Assembly: GCA_965657945.1 (NCBI GenBank)
Contig: CBFHPW010000011.1
Location: forward strand, 4,899-68,898
DNA length: 64,000 nucleotides
Direction: 5' to 3'
Origin: CAJJDF01 sp965657945
GTDB taxonomy: Bacteria > Bacteroidota > Bacteroidia > Flavobacteriales_D > CAJJDF01
The notes below the pieces were generated by a model, which was given only the letters and a program-made list of their open reading frames with translations, had not been told where the DNA came from and searched no databases. The translations under genes and the position numbers were made by a program. Numbering within the stretch: the stretch's first letter is position 1; every line of letters starts with the position of its first letter. Positions 33,592 through 41,898 of this stretch are shown in pieces.

Positions 33592-35398
33592 AATTGGCTT
33601 AAATAGAAATTTTGTTAGCTCTATTCTGTCTTTTTTGGTGGTATTTAGTTTGGTGTTTCCCTCAGAATACAATGCTTTGGCTATTTATATGTTTTGTGGT
33701 TTTTCTTTGTTTTATATGATTAAGGAAAAGTCATTCAAGTGGAGAAACACCTTTGTTGTTCTTTCATTGCTGTTCTTTTTTCTGCACTTCCTCTATCTTT
33801 TTTTTGATGACAATAGAGCTATGACTGGATTTGAAATTGAGAAAAAGCTGGGTTTTTTGGTACTGCCATTGTTCTGGTTTAATTTACCGGTTACCGATCC
33901 AAAAAGTGTCGCAAAAATTGCCCTGCGCTGGTTTTCAATTGCCATGTCCTTTTTTGGATTGTTTCTTTTGTCTTATGCACTTATAGACTCCAATTATTTA
34001 GAAACAACAGGCTCATTTTTTTACCATAATTTTGTACAGGTATTTGAGGGCAATGCCATATATTATTCCCTGTTATTTTTAGTTTCTCTGCTCGTATTGA
34101 TAGAGGGTAATCGTGAACACCCCTCCGTACTTGCATTTATTTCTATAGCCTTTCAGTCATTCGTACTTGTGTTACTTTCTTCTAAGTTGTTTGTGCTAAT
34201 TCTTTCCATTATATTGTTGTATGCGGGATTTACCAGTAAGAGAAAAGTGAGTGTTGTTTTAGTTTCTTTCTGTTTGATTGGCGGTCTATTTTTTGCGAAC
34301 CAAAACTCTGTCCTTAACCGGTTCAAGGAAATTGATGTCAATTCTTTTTTTGCTTTGAGAAATGAGATTCACCCAGGTACCAAATTTGATGGATTTACCC
34401 TTAGAAAAGAATTATGGAATATCGGTCTTGAGGTGGTAGAAAACGGTAACTACTCTCTTTTCTTTGGGGTCGGTCCGGGAGATGCTCAGGATGAGATAAA
34501 CAAAAAGTTAGTGGAAAAGAATTTTTACCTAGGGAACGAAAAATATTCCAACAAGGGATACTACAATTACAATAGTCACAGCCAATACATTCAATCGTTA
34601 GTCGAGACAGGATTCTTCGGGCTTTCCATTCTGTTATTAATGTTTTTGTTTTTTTTTCAAAATGGATTCTCATCAGCCAATAGATTGCTAGTTTTATTCA
34701 ATAGTGTTATCATTGTTGCTTTTATGACTGAGAGTTATCTCAATCGGCAAATAGGTATCATATCTTTTTTAGGGTTTAATTGTTTGTTTTTAGAATTGCA
34801 ATCGGTTGAGTATTCCAAGCAATTCAAATCAGCCGTGAAAAGGGCTTTTGATTTGCTTTTTTCGGGCCTTGTTTTGGTGCTTATACTTTCATGGCTTTTG
34901 CCTTTAATGGGACTACTTATTTATATAGACACCAAATCTTTTCCATTATTTGTTCAAAACAGAGTGGGAAAGAATGGCTGTGTTTTCAGGTGTTTTAAAA
35001 TGCGAACTATGATTGCCAACACGGAAGCAGATTTTGTTCCTGCGATGAAAGGGGATGTTAGAATTACAAGGTTTGGTAATATTTTACGAAAATTTGCTGT
35101 GGACGAATTGCCTCAGTTTTTTAATGTATTTTTAGGTCAAATGAGTGTCGTGGGACCACGACCATTAATGGTGAGAGAAGAGAAAGAATGGAATTCAAAA
35201 ATAACGGGCTTTACGGACAGATTAAAGTTAAAACCCGGAATTACTGGGCTTGCACAAGCTCATGGATACAAGGGAATTATCAATCACAAAGCAGACCTCA
35301 TGGTGCGCTTTCGATTGGACAAACTCTATTGTAAAAAACAGAGTCTGTGGCTTGATACAAAAATCATAATACGTACAATTATTTATATATTTAACTGA
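33584..35398 (+). CDS. Fusion: O-antigen ligase/polymerase-like domain plus initiating phosphoglycosyl transferase
   Basis: 604 residues from the ATG at 33584 (a TTG at 33578 is also open). Residues 1-405 hold roughly ten to twelve membrane segments and the Wzy_C signature: SLFFGVGPGDAQDEINKKL near 291-308 and YNSHSQYIQSLVETGFFGLSI near 329-349, with the conserved loop histidine. Residues about 417-604 are a complete monotopic phosphoglycosyl transferase: KRAFDLLFSG, a re-entrant hydrophobic segment, FKMRTM, the catalytic Asp-Glu in DELPQFFNVFLG, SVVGPRPL and KPGITGLAQ. The latter loads the first sugar phosphate on undecaprenyl phosphate. The reading frame is unbroken and both parts look intact. 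I infer that the initiating and the late step reside in one chain. Confidence 0.88.
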   Translation: MNKIGLNRNFVSSILSFLVVFSLVFPSEYNALAIYMFCGFSLFYMIKEKSFKWRNTFVVLSLLFFFLHFLYLFFDDNRAMTGFEIEKKLGFLVLPLFWFNLPVTDPKSVAKIALRWFSIAMSFFGLFLLSYALIDSNYLETTGSFFYHNFVQVFEGNAIYYSLLFLVSLLVLIEGNREHPSVLAFISIAFQSFVLVLLSSKLFVLILSIILLYAGFTSKRKVSVVLVSFCLIGGLFFANQNSVLNRFKEIDVNSFFALRNEIHPGTKFDGFTLRKELWNIGLEVVENGNYSLFFGVGPGDAQDEINKKLVEKNFYLGNEKYSNKGYYNYNSHSQYIQSLVETGFFGLSILLLMFLFFFQNGFSSANRLLVLFNSVIIVAFMTESYLNRQIGIISFLGFNCLFLELQSVEYSKQFKSAVKRAFDLLFSGLVLVLILSWLLPLMGLLIYIDTKSFPLFVQNRVGKNGCVFRCFKMRTMIANTEADFVPAMKGDVRITRFGNILRKFAVDELPQFFNVFLGQMSVVGPRPLMVREEKEWNSKITGFTDRLKLKPGITGLAQAHGYKGIINHKADLMVRFRLDKLYCKKQSLWLDTKIIIRTIIYIFN

Positions 35399-35399
35399 A

Positions 35400-36287
35400 T
35401 TGACTAGTCGAAACCCTATACAGAATCAGATTATCAAGGTGTTGACCTATTTCGACTACTTTAAGTTTCCTCTTGAAATCGAAGAGATTATAAAGTTTAT
35501 TGAACTACCAATTTCGGAAAAGAAACTGGAACATGAGCTCAAATGTCTAGTGGATTCTTGCCAAGTTTTTTGTTATAAATCCTGCTACTTGTTGGTTGCA
35601 GAACCGGAACGAGTAGAAAGAAAAATATTAGGTAGAAAAAAGGCCGGAAAAAGAATGAAAAGAGCAAATATTATTGCGCTTATCATTATGAGTTTTCCAT
35701 TTATCAGAATGGTTTCTATTTCGGGATCGCTTTCAAAGGGATATGCCGATAAATCTACTGATATAGATTTTTTTATTGTGACCACTGAAAATCAATTGTG
35801 GACTGCCAGAACTTTGCTTCATATTCTGAAAAAAATTAGTTTTTTGTTCAGGCTAGAGCATAGCTTTTGTATGAATTATTTTCTTTCAGAAAAACATCTT
35901 CTTATTGAAGAACAAAATTACTTCACAGCAGTTGAATTAGCCACATTAATACCCAAAAAGGGAAAGTCCAAATATAGGGATTTGATGGACGCGAACGACT
36001 GGATATATCAGTATTTACCAAATTTTGAAACCAAAACTATTCAGTCGAAAGAGGCTCATCCACGATTTATGAAATTGCTTTTGGAGAAACTTCTCGGATC
36101 CATTTGGCTAAATAATTATTTAATGAAATATACAGACCAGAGGTGGAGGAATAAATGGAAATCAAAAGGGTATGATCCCAAGGAATATGAGTTAGCATTT
36201 AAGACACAACTTACCGTTTCAAAAAATCACCCAAGCAATTATCAAAAAAAGATTTTGGACCACGTAAATAACAAGCCTCAGTCCTAA
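35400..36287 (+). CDS. Nucleotidyltransferase-domain protein with N-terminal winged-helix-like region
   Basis: 295 residues. The start must be a non-ATG codon; TTG at 35400, one base after the preceding stop, is the best choice because the next ATG comes only after about 85 codons. Residues 1-80 look like a winged helix (IEEIIKFIELPISEKKLEHELKCLVDSCQVF). A Pol-beta-type nucleotidyltransferase core follows: SISGSLSKGYADKSTDIDFFIV, with Gly-Ser at 108-109 and the metal-binding Asp121 and Asp123. The rest is helical and basic. The substrate is unknown: it could activate a polysaccharide substituent or modify a protein or RNA. It precedes the radical SAM gene by 19 bases. Confidence 0.72.
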   Translation: MTSRNPIQNQIIKVLTYFDYFKFPLEIEEIIKFIELPISEKKLEHELKCLVDSCQVFCYKSCYLLVAEPERVERKILGRKKAGKRMKRANIIALIIMSFPFIRMVSISGSLSKGYADKSTDIDFFIVTTENQLWTARTLLHILKKISFLFRLEHSFCMNYFLSEKHLLIEEQNYFTAVELATLIPKKGKSKYRDLMDANDWIYQYLPNFETKTIQSKEAHPRFMKLLLEKLLGSIWLNNYLMKYTDQRWRNKWKSKGYDPKEYELAFKTQLTVSKNHPSNYQKKILDHVNNKPQS

Positions 36288-36306
36288 TTGAAAAAAAACT
36301 TAATGT

Positions 36307-37776
36307 ATGTTAGACGTATTATTCAGTCACAGTTATTATTATAAAATGGATCCAAAACAGTGGCAAACTGGAATGCCTTATCCTCCATTGGGAACCATTT
36401 ATGCTGCAAGTTATGTAAGAGAGAATGATTATTCTGTCGATTTGTTCGATGTTGGTCTCAAGGAGGGTCCAAACGAAATACAGAATGTGATCCAACAAAA
36501 ACGACCAAAATACTTAGTGCTGTATGACGATGGCTTCAATTATTTAACCAAAATGTGCTTAACCAATATGAGGGAAGCTGCGTTTAAGATGATTGAGATT
36601 GCTAAGTCCAAAGGATGTCAAGTGATTGTTTCCAGCTCTGATTCTACTGATCATTTTGATCAATATTTAGGTAAAGGAGCCGATGTAGTGTTGCTCGGAG
36701 AAGGTGAAATTTCATTACTCGAAACGCTCCAAGCTATGGATGAAAACAAACCTTTGGAAACTATCAAAGGAATTGCTTTTAAGTCATTACAAGAAATTCA
36801 TAACAACGGAAGAAGAGAGGTAATAAGAGATTTGGACATCCTTCCGCAGCCAGCCTGGGACCTTATAAATGTGAAAGAGTATAAAGCTGCTTGGACCAGC
36901 AAAATCCCATTTGCGCTAAATGTTGCAACCACCCGCGGCTGCCCTTTCAAATGCAACTGGTGCGCTAAACCAATTTATGGAAATAGATATAATTCCCGCT
37001 CTCCCCAAAGAGTTGTGGATGAGATTGCCTTGTTAGAAAAGGAATATGGAGTTACTAATTTTTGGATGTGTGATGATATATTTGGTCTGAAACCCAATTG
37101 GGTTCAGGAATTTGACAAGCTATTGAAAAAAACAGGACTTCAAATTTCTTATAAAATCCAAAGTCGGGCGGATTTATTGCTCAAAGAAAATTCTATTGAC
37201 GCTCTGGTGAGCTCTGGGTTAAAAGAGGTTTGGTTAGGAGCGGAAAGTGGTTCTCAATCTATTTTGGATGCAATGGATAAAGGAACAACGATTGAACAAA
37301 TTGAAGAGTCAACCCGACTGCTTCAGAGAAAGGGCGTAAGGGTGGCCTTCTTTATTCAATACGGTTATCTAGGTGAAACAAAAACAGATATAAACAAAAC
37401 AATCGATTTAATAAAACGAGCCAAACCGGATGATATAGGAATTTCAGTTTCTTATCCCTTGCCAGGAACAAAGTTTTACGAAACAGTTAAATCTGAAATG
37501 AAAGAAAAACAAAATTGGACAGACTCGAATGATTTGGCAATGATGTTTTCAGGTTCTTTTAATCAGGAATTTTATAAAAAATTACACAGCTATACTCACA
37601 AGATTTTTCAAAGGACAAAAGGAATTCAAGCAGTGAAAAAGGTCTTTATAAACCCATTAAAGGCGGATAAATTTCAATTAAAATTAATAGCCAAATTGCC
37701 TTACTATTTGATTTTGGGAATGAAAGAAGAGAAGGAATTGGCTAAAATGGAGAACAGCAATGAAAACAAATTCTGA
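36307..37776 (+). CDS. B12-binding domain radical SAM protein
   Basis: 489 residues. An N-terminal cobalamin-binding-like Rossmann domain (about 1-150) has PYPPLGTIYAASYVREN, RPKYLVLYDDGFN and ADVVLLGEGEISLLETL. The radical SAM core has the cluster motif CPFKCNWC (Cys212, Cys216, Cys219), then NFWMCDDIFGLKPNW, LKEVWLGAESGSQSILDAM and VRVAFFIQYGYLGE, as in the BchE-like group. Such enzymes methylate or rearrange unactivated carbon or phosphorus centres; the substrate is not known. The reading frame overlaps the next methyltransferase by 17 bases. The operon position suggests modification of the surface glycan or its lipid carrier. Confidence 0.88.
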   Translation: MLDVLFSHSYYYKMDPKQWQTGMPYPPLGTIYAASYVRENDYSVDLFDVGLKEGPNEIQNVIQQKRPKYLVLYDDGFNYLTKMCLTNMREAAFKMIEIAKSKGCQVIVSSSDSTDHFDQYLGKGADVVLLGEGEISLLETLQAMDENKPLETIKGIAFKSLQEIHNNGRREVIRDLDILPQPAWDLINVKEYKAAWTSKIPFALNVATTRGCPFKCNWCAKPIYGNRYNSRSPQRVVDEIALLEKEYGVTNFWMCDDIFGLKPNWVQEFDKLLKKTGLQISYKIQSRADLLLKENSIDALVSSGLKEVWLGAESGSQSILDAMDKGTTIEQIEESTRLLQRKGVRVAFFIQYGYLGETKTDINKTIDLIKRAKPDDIGISVSYPLPGTKFYETVKSEMKEKQNWTDSNDLAMMFSGSFNQEFYKKLHSYTHKIFQRTKGIQAVKKVFINPLKADKFQLKLIAKLPYYLILGMKEEKELAKMENSNENKF

Positions 37777-38548
37777 CCGTGTAGACAAAGGTTTTTCCTC
37801 CATTTATCAGGAGTATGAAGACTTAAACTTGGGGAATAATAAAACGGTATGGCAACGTAAATTGGTCTATCGTCACTTTCTTTCTTTTGCAAAGAAAGGA
37901 GAAAATATTTTGGAGATAAATGCAGGGTCCGGAATTGACGCTACTTATTTTGTGGAACGAGGTTTTACTGTATTGGCAACTGATTTATCAAAGGGTTCAG
38001 AGTTGTTTTTTCGAAAGAAACTTCTCTCTGATGTTTATCAGGGTAGACTTACTTTCAAGAGACTTTCGTTTGATTCTTTACTCACGTTAAAACCTCAAAA
38101 ATATAATCATATTTTTTCTAATTTTGGTGGACTTAATTGTGTCGAAAATCCAGGAGAAGTGCTTAATTCTATGGCAGATCTGCTTCACGAAAACGGGAGG
38201 GTTTCAGTCGTTGTAATGCCACGATTATATCCCGGAGAATGGATACTTGGATTGAGAAACAGAAAAAAAGCTTTTCGAAGGATTACTAAAGGACCAATCA
38301 TGGCAAATGTAGAAGGTGAAAAAATAGCCGTTTGGTATCATTCTTTGAAAAAATTGAAGGAAGATGTATCACCTAAATATCAGTTTCTGCGAGCAGAAAG
38401 TTTGGGGGTTTTTCTCCCCCAAAATGACGATTTTGGATCTCGAAGACCAAAAATATTTAACTTTATTTTACAAATAAATTTTCTGCTGAAAAGATTCCTT
38501 CCTCCCGGAATAGGGGATTATTACATAGCCACTTTTCAAAAAAAATAA
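37760..38548 (+). CDS. Class I SAM-dependent methyltransferase
   Basis: 262 residues. Motif I is ENILEINAGSGIDATYF (about 48-63), followed by the acidic strand end VLATDLSKG and the motif HIFSNFGGLNCVENPGEVLNSMADLL, which fits the family's motif IV-V region. The C-terminal part is basic and ends near FLPPGIGDYYIATFQKK. There is no membrane segment or signal peptide. The acceptor is unknown. It overlaps the radical SAM gene by 17 bases and is 3 bases from the second methyltransferase, so it is cotranscribed. Confidence 0.85.
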   Translation: MKTNSDRVDKGFSSIYQEYEDLNLGNNKTVWQRKLVYRHFLSFAKKGENILEINAGSGIDATYFVERGFTVLATDLSKGSELFFRKKLLSDVYQGRLTFKRLSFDSLLTLKPQKYNHIFSNFGGLNCVENPGEVLNSMADLLHENGRVSVVVMPRLYPGEWILGLRNRKKAFRRITKGPIMANVEGEKIAVWYHSLKKLKEDVSPKYQFLRAESLGVFLPQNDDFGSRRPKIFNFILQINFLLKRFLPPGIGDYYIATFQKK

Positions 38549-38551
38549 TAA

Positions 38552-39277
38552 ATGAAGTCGATTAAAGTTTTTACACCTGTTCAATCCAAATTTACGGATA
38601 GGTATTTGGCCGTCAGAGAGAAGGAAGGATTTTTAATTTCGGATGAGGTTGTTCGATTACTTCCAAATCCTCCAAAGGGAATACCTCAATATGAGCAGTG
38701 GAAACTAAGAGGGATTAATAGCAAACGGTTTTGCAGGTATGTAGAGGATAACAATTCGTTCCATCATATTTTAGAGTTGGGATGTGGCAATGGCTGGTTT
38801 GCACACGAAATAGCGAAGGTTTCTTCGGCAAAAGTTTTGGGATTAGACATTAATTTACCTGAGTTAGAACAAGCAAATAGAGTGTTTTCTCGCGAAAATT
38901 TAGAATTCGGAATTGGAGATGTTTTTAACGCAACATTTGTCCAAAAGTTTGACCTTGTTGTCATGAATGCTGCTGTTCAATACTTCCCAAAATTTGATCA
39001 ACTCATGGAGAGGTTGGAAAGTTTGATGAATAATACAGGAGAAATCCATTTGCTGGACACACATTTCTATGCCAATAGCCATGAGGCAAATGAAGCGAAG
39101 TTGAGAACCGAAAAGTATTATGAAGACTTAAGCGAAGCTGAGATGAGTCCTCATTATTTTCATCACACAATGAATGATTTAAGAGATTTTGAGCTGATCG
39201 AAGGACCACCAAGTTTACTTCCAAACTTTTGGAAAAAGAAATCTCCTTTTGATTGGTATCGATTAAGACTTACTTGA
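38552..39277 (+). CDS. Second class I SAM-dependent methyltransferase
   Basis: 241 residues. Motif I is HILELGCGNGWFAHEIAKV (72-90), then VLGLDINLPELEQANRVF and FDLVVMNAAVQYFPKFDQLMERLESLM. It is clearly a Rossmann-fold methyltransferase and not a close copy of the preceding one; the two share only the fold motifs. It ends the plus-strand operon. Its last 8 bases overlap the end of the convergent CPBP-type gene. The acceptor is unknown; glycan or lipid modification is inferred from context. Confidence 0.85.
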   Translation: MKSIKVFTPVQSKFTDRYLAVREKEGFLISDEVVRLLPNPPKGIPQYEQWKLRGINSKRFCRYVEDNNSFHHILELGCGNGWFAHEIAKVSSAKVLGLDINLPELEQANRVFSRENLEFGIGDVFNATFVQKFDLVVMNAAVQYFPKFDQLMERLESLMNNTGEIHLLDTHFYANSHEANEAKLRTEKYYEDLSEAEMSPHYFHHTMNDLRDFELIEGPPSLLPNFWKKKSPFDWYRLRLT

Positions 39278-40184
39278 GAATAAATGCGGTAATTTCCATG
39301 CCCCATGCCACACCCAAATGCACAATCAACCCGCCATAAATATTTTTTGATTCATAGGCCAAAACTCCCAATCCAAAACCACCAAAAACAGAGCCTATTG
39401 TTTCCCACATAGGTTTGCCAAAGTGCAGAAATGCATAGCAAGCTACCATGGGCAGAATCGCATTTTTGCCTACATACTTTGAGAGCGCCACAACCATAAA
39501 CCCACGAAAAAACAGTTCGACAGAGAAGAAGTCAAAACCATAGCAAAGCTCATAAATCAGAACTGACATAGATTGAGAATACCCCGCAGCTTTGGCAGCA
39601 AGAGAGTTGTAGCTTGGGTAATAGGACAAAAAATTTGGATCAAAATAGGCTGAGAAGAAAACTAAAGGAGCCATAAGTAAAATTAGTCCCAAGTAGGACT
39701 TTAAATTTGCTCCTCTTGGGTGTAACCCGTATAATCCAGGTCTAAATTTTTTAACCAACAAATAAATCGCGAAAAGTGGAAGGATAATGGAAAATAAGCT
39801 CACCATATTGGCTAGACATGAATACACAAATCTGTTTATATCAATAATCTCACTTAATAGTCTAATGAATTTGAGGAGATAATAAGAGGCATCTATCGCG
39901 ACAAAAAATAGTCCGAGGGAACCCAATAATAGATAGGTGAGATTGGTTTTTTTGGCTCGAAAATTAAGGATGAGAAAGGGAATGAAAAACGCAAATGCGT
40001 ACATTCCCCATAACTTGATTACTCCAAATAAGTCGTAATTAGTAACCCTAAAATACGTTGCATACAGGTTAAAGCGATAGTTTAAGAAAATACAAATTGC
40101 AATGAATAAACTAATAAGTACATGACTCAATAAACGAAAATCTTGAGTAAAATAGCGTTTGAAATAGCCTACAAATTGTTTCAT
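39270..40184 (-). CDS. CPBP family intramembrane protease-like protein
   Basis: 304 residues with about eight membrane segments. The C-terminal part has the CPBP (CAAX protease/bacteriocin processing) motifs: SVELFFRGFMV with Glu223 and Arg227, CYAFLHFGKPMWE with His254, and GLIVHLGVAWGME. The usual pair of glutamates in motif 1 is reduced to one (Val-Glu instead of Glu-Glu), but the Glu-x3-Arg and the histidine are kept, so activity is possible. It is convergent with and overlaps the end of the polysaccharide operon by 8 bases. A functional link to that operon is not shown. Confidence 0.8.
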   Translation of the reverse strand: MKQFVGYFKRYFTQDFRLLSHVLISLFIAICIFLNYRFNLYATYFRVTNYDLFGVIKLWGMYAFAFFIPFLILNFRAKKTNLTYLLLGSLGLFFVAIDASYYLLKFIRLLSEIIDINRFVYSCLANMVSLFSIILPLFAIYLLVKKFRPGLYGLHPRGANLKSYLGLILLMAPLVFFSAYFDPNFLSYYPSYNSLAAKAAGYSQSMSVLIYELCYGFDFFSVELFFRGFMVVALSKYVGKNAILPMVACYAFLHFGKPMWETIGSVFGGFGLGVLAYESKNIYGGLIVHLGVAWGMEITAFILK

Positions 40185-40294
40185 TATACTGTGTGAAAAG
40201 TTATGTCATTAGGGGGTATGTCATCCTTTTTTTTTAAAAAAACGAGACTCAATAAAATTCCAAAAAGGTAAAAACTATCTTGTGAATAAAAGAG

Positions 40295-41545
40295 TTAGTT
40301 GTGTTTTTTGATGATTAGCGTAGCATTATGTCCTCCAAATCCAAATGTATTGGATAGAGCGTAATTCACTGTTTTTTCTTGGGCAGTATTAAACGTGAAG
40401 TTTAACTTTTCATCAAGTTCTGGATCTACTTCGGTGTGATTTATTGTAGGAGGTATAACATTTTCGGTTACGGCCATAATGCAAGCAAGTGCTTCAATTA
40501 CTCCGGCTGCTCCAAGCAAATGACCAGTCATTGATTTAGTAGAACTAATATTTAGGTTGTAGGCATGTTCACCAAAAACCTGTTGAATTGCTTTGGCTTC
40601 AGCTATATCACCTAATGGTGTTGAAGTACCATGTACATTAATATAATCGATTGCAGTTGGTTCAATTCCAGCGTCTCTCAATGCTTCTTTCATGGCATTT
40701 CTTGCACCCAAACCATCTGGATGTGGTGCGGTAATATGGTGAGCATCACCAGAAGCACCACCGCCTACAACTTCCGCATATATTTTAGCACCTCGAGCTA
40801 TTGCATGATCGTATTCTTCGAGCATTAGTGCACCGGCTCCTTCTCCCAGAACAAATCCATTTCGGTTTTTGTCGAAAGGGCGTGATGCTTTTTCAGGAGC
40901 ATGATTATCTTGCGACAAAGCATGTAAAGCATTAAATCCTCCAATGCCAGTTTCTGTAACGGCTGCTTCCGAACCTCCGGCAAGAATAGCATTTGCTTTT
41001 CCTAGCCTGATGTAGTTAAAGGCATCAATCAGCGCATTTGTTGAGGAAGCACAAGCAGAGACTGTAGCAAAGTTTGGCCCTCTAAAACCGTATTTTATTG
41101 AAATATGACCTGCTGCTATATCAGCAATCATTTTTGGGATAAAGAATGGATTGAATTTGGGGGTTCCATCTCCTGCAAAGAAATTCTCACATTCATCCTG
41201 AAGTGTTTTAAGACCTCCAATTCCGGCTCCCCAGATTACTCCTATTCTGTCTGTATCGATTGTTTCAAGATTCATTCCAGAATCTTTCACAGCTTCTTCA
41301 GCTGTCACAAGTGCATACTGTGAAAATATATCAAGTCTCCGAGCCTCTTTTCGATCAATGTGATCTTCAGCTTTGAAATTTTTAATTTCACACGCAAATT
41401 GTGTTTTAAATTTGTCAGCGCTAAATTTTGTGATAGGTGCTGCGCCAGACACCCCTTTTTTAAGTGAATCAAAATAATCAGTAGCACTATTCCCTATAGG
41501 GGTTAGTGCTCCGATTCCAGTTATGACAACTCTTTTTAATTCCAT
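40295..41545 (-). CDS. fabF: Beta-ketoacyl-ACP synthase II
   Basis: 416 residues. FabF elongates acyl chains on ACP in type II fatty acid synthesis. The catalytic Cys-His-His triad is visible: TVSACASSTNALIDAF, INVHGTSTPLGD and KSMTGHLLGAAGVIEA. The N-terminus MELKRVVITGIGALTPIGN and the C-terminal SNTFGFGGHNATLII are typical. It follows acpP after 14 bases, a pairing conserved across bacteria, and shares its promoter. Confidence 0.96.
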   Translation of the reverse strand: MELKRVVITGIGALTPIGNSATDYFDSLKKGVSGAAPITKFSADKFKTQFACEIKNFKAEDHIDRKEARRLDIFSQYALVTAEEAVKDSGMNLETIDTDRIGVIWGAGIGGLKTLQDECENFFAGDGTPKFNPFFIPKMIADIAAGHISIKYGFRGPNFATVSACASSTNALIDAFNYIRLGKANAILAGGSEAAVTETGIGGFNALHALSQDNHAPEKASRPFDKNRNGFVLGEGAGALMLEEYDHAIARGAKIYAEVVGGGASGDAHHITAPHPDGLGARNAMKEALRDAGIEPTAIDYINVHGTSTPLGDIAEAKAIQQVFGEHAYNLNISSTKSMTGHLLGAAGVIEALACIMAVTENVIPPTINHTEVDPELDEKLNFTFNTAQEKTVNYALSNTFGFGGHNATLIIKKHN

Positions 41546-41559
41546 AGAGCGGCTAATGT

Positions 41560-41793
41560 TTATTTAGCGTCATTAATAAATGCTACTGCATCTCCTACTG
41601 TTGCAATTTTTTCAGCCTGATCGTCTGGGATTGCAATATTGAATTCCTTTTCGAATTCCATAATTAATTCAACAGTATCCAAAGAATCTGCTCCTAAATC
41701 GTTTGTGAAGTTAGACTCTAAAGTTACTTCTGATGCGTCAACTCCTAATTTATCAACGATTATCTCTACTACTTTTGACTGTATTTCTGCCAT
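41560..41793 (-). CDS. acpP: Acyl carrier protein
   Basis: 77 residues, acidic. The phosphopantetheine attachment serine is in NDLGADSLDTVELIMEFEKEF. The sequence is that of the main fatty acid synthesis ACP and lies directly before fabF. A promoter-like pair is found 58-86 bases upstream. Confidence 0.97.
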   Translation of the reverse strand: MAEIQSKVVEIIVDKLGVDASEVTLESNFTNDLGADSLDTVELIMEFEKEFNIAIPDDQAEKIATVGDAVAFINDAK

Positions 41794-41850
41794 TTTTTTA
41801 TTTTTTTAATGTTTAGATTGTGCAAATAAAATTAATTTTCAGTTATAAAA

Positions 41851-41879
41851 CAAAAATATATCCTTCACTTTGTACACAA
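41851..41879 (-). promoter_or_regulatory. Putative promoter of acpP-fabF
   Basis: Minus strand: TTG (41877-41879), 18 bases, TATTTTTG (41851-41858), an exact TAnnTTTG box. It separates the acpP-fabF unit from the upstream sdh operon. Confidence 0.5.
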
Positions 41880-41898
41880 TCCAACGATTGTAACTAGT

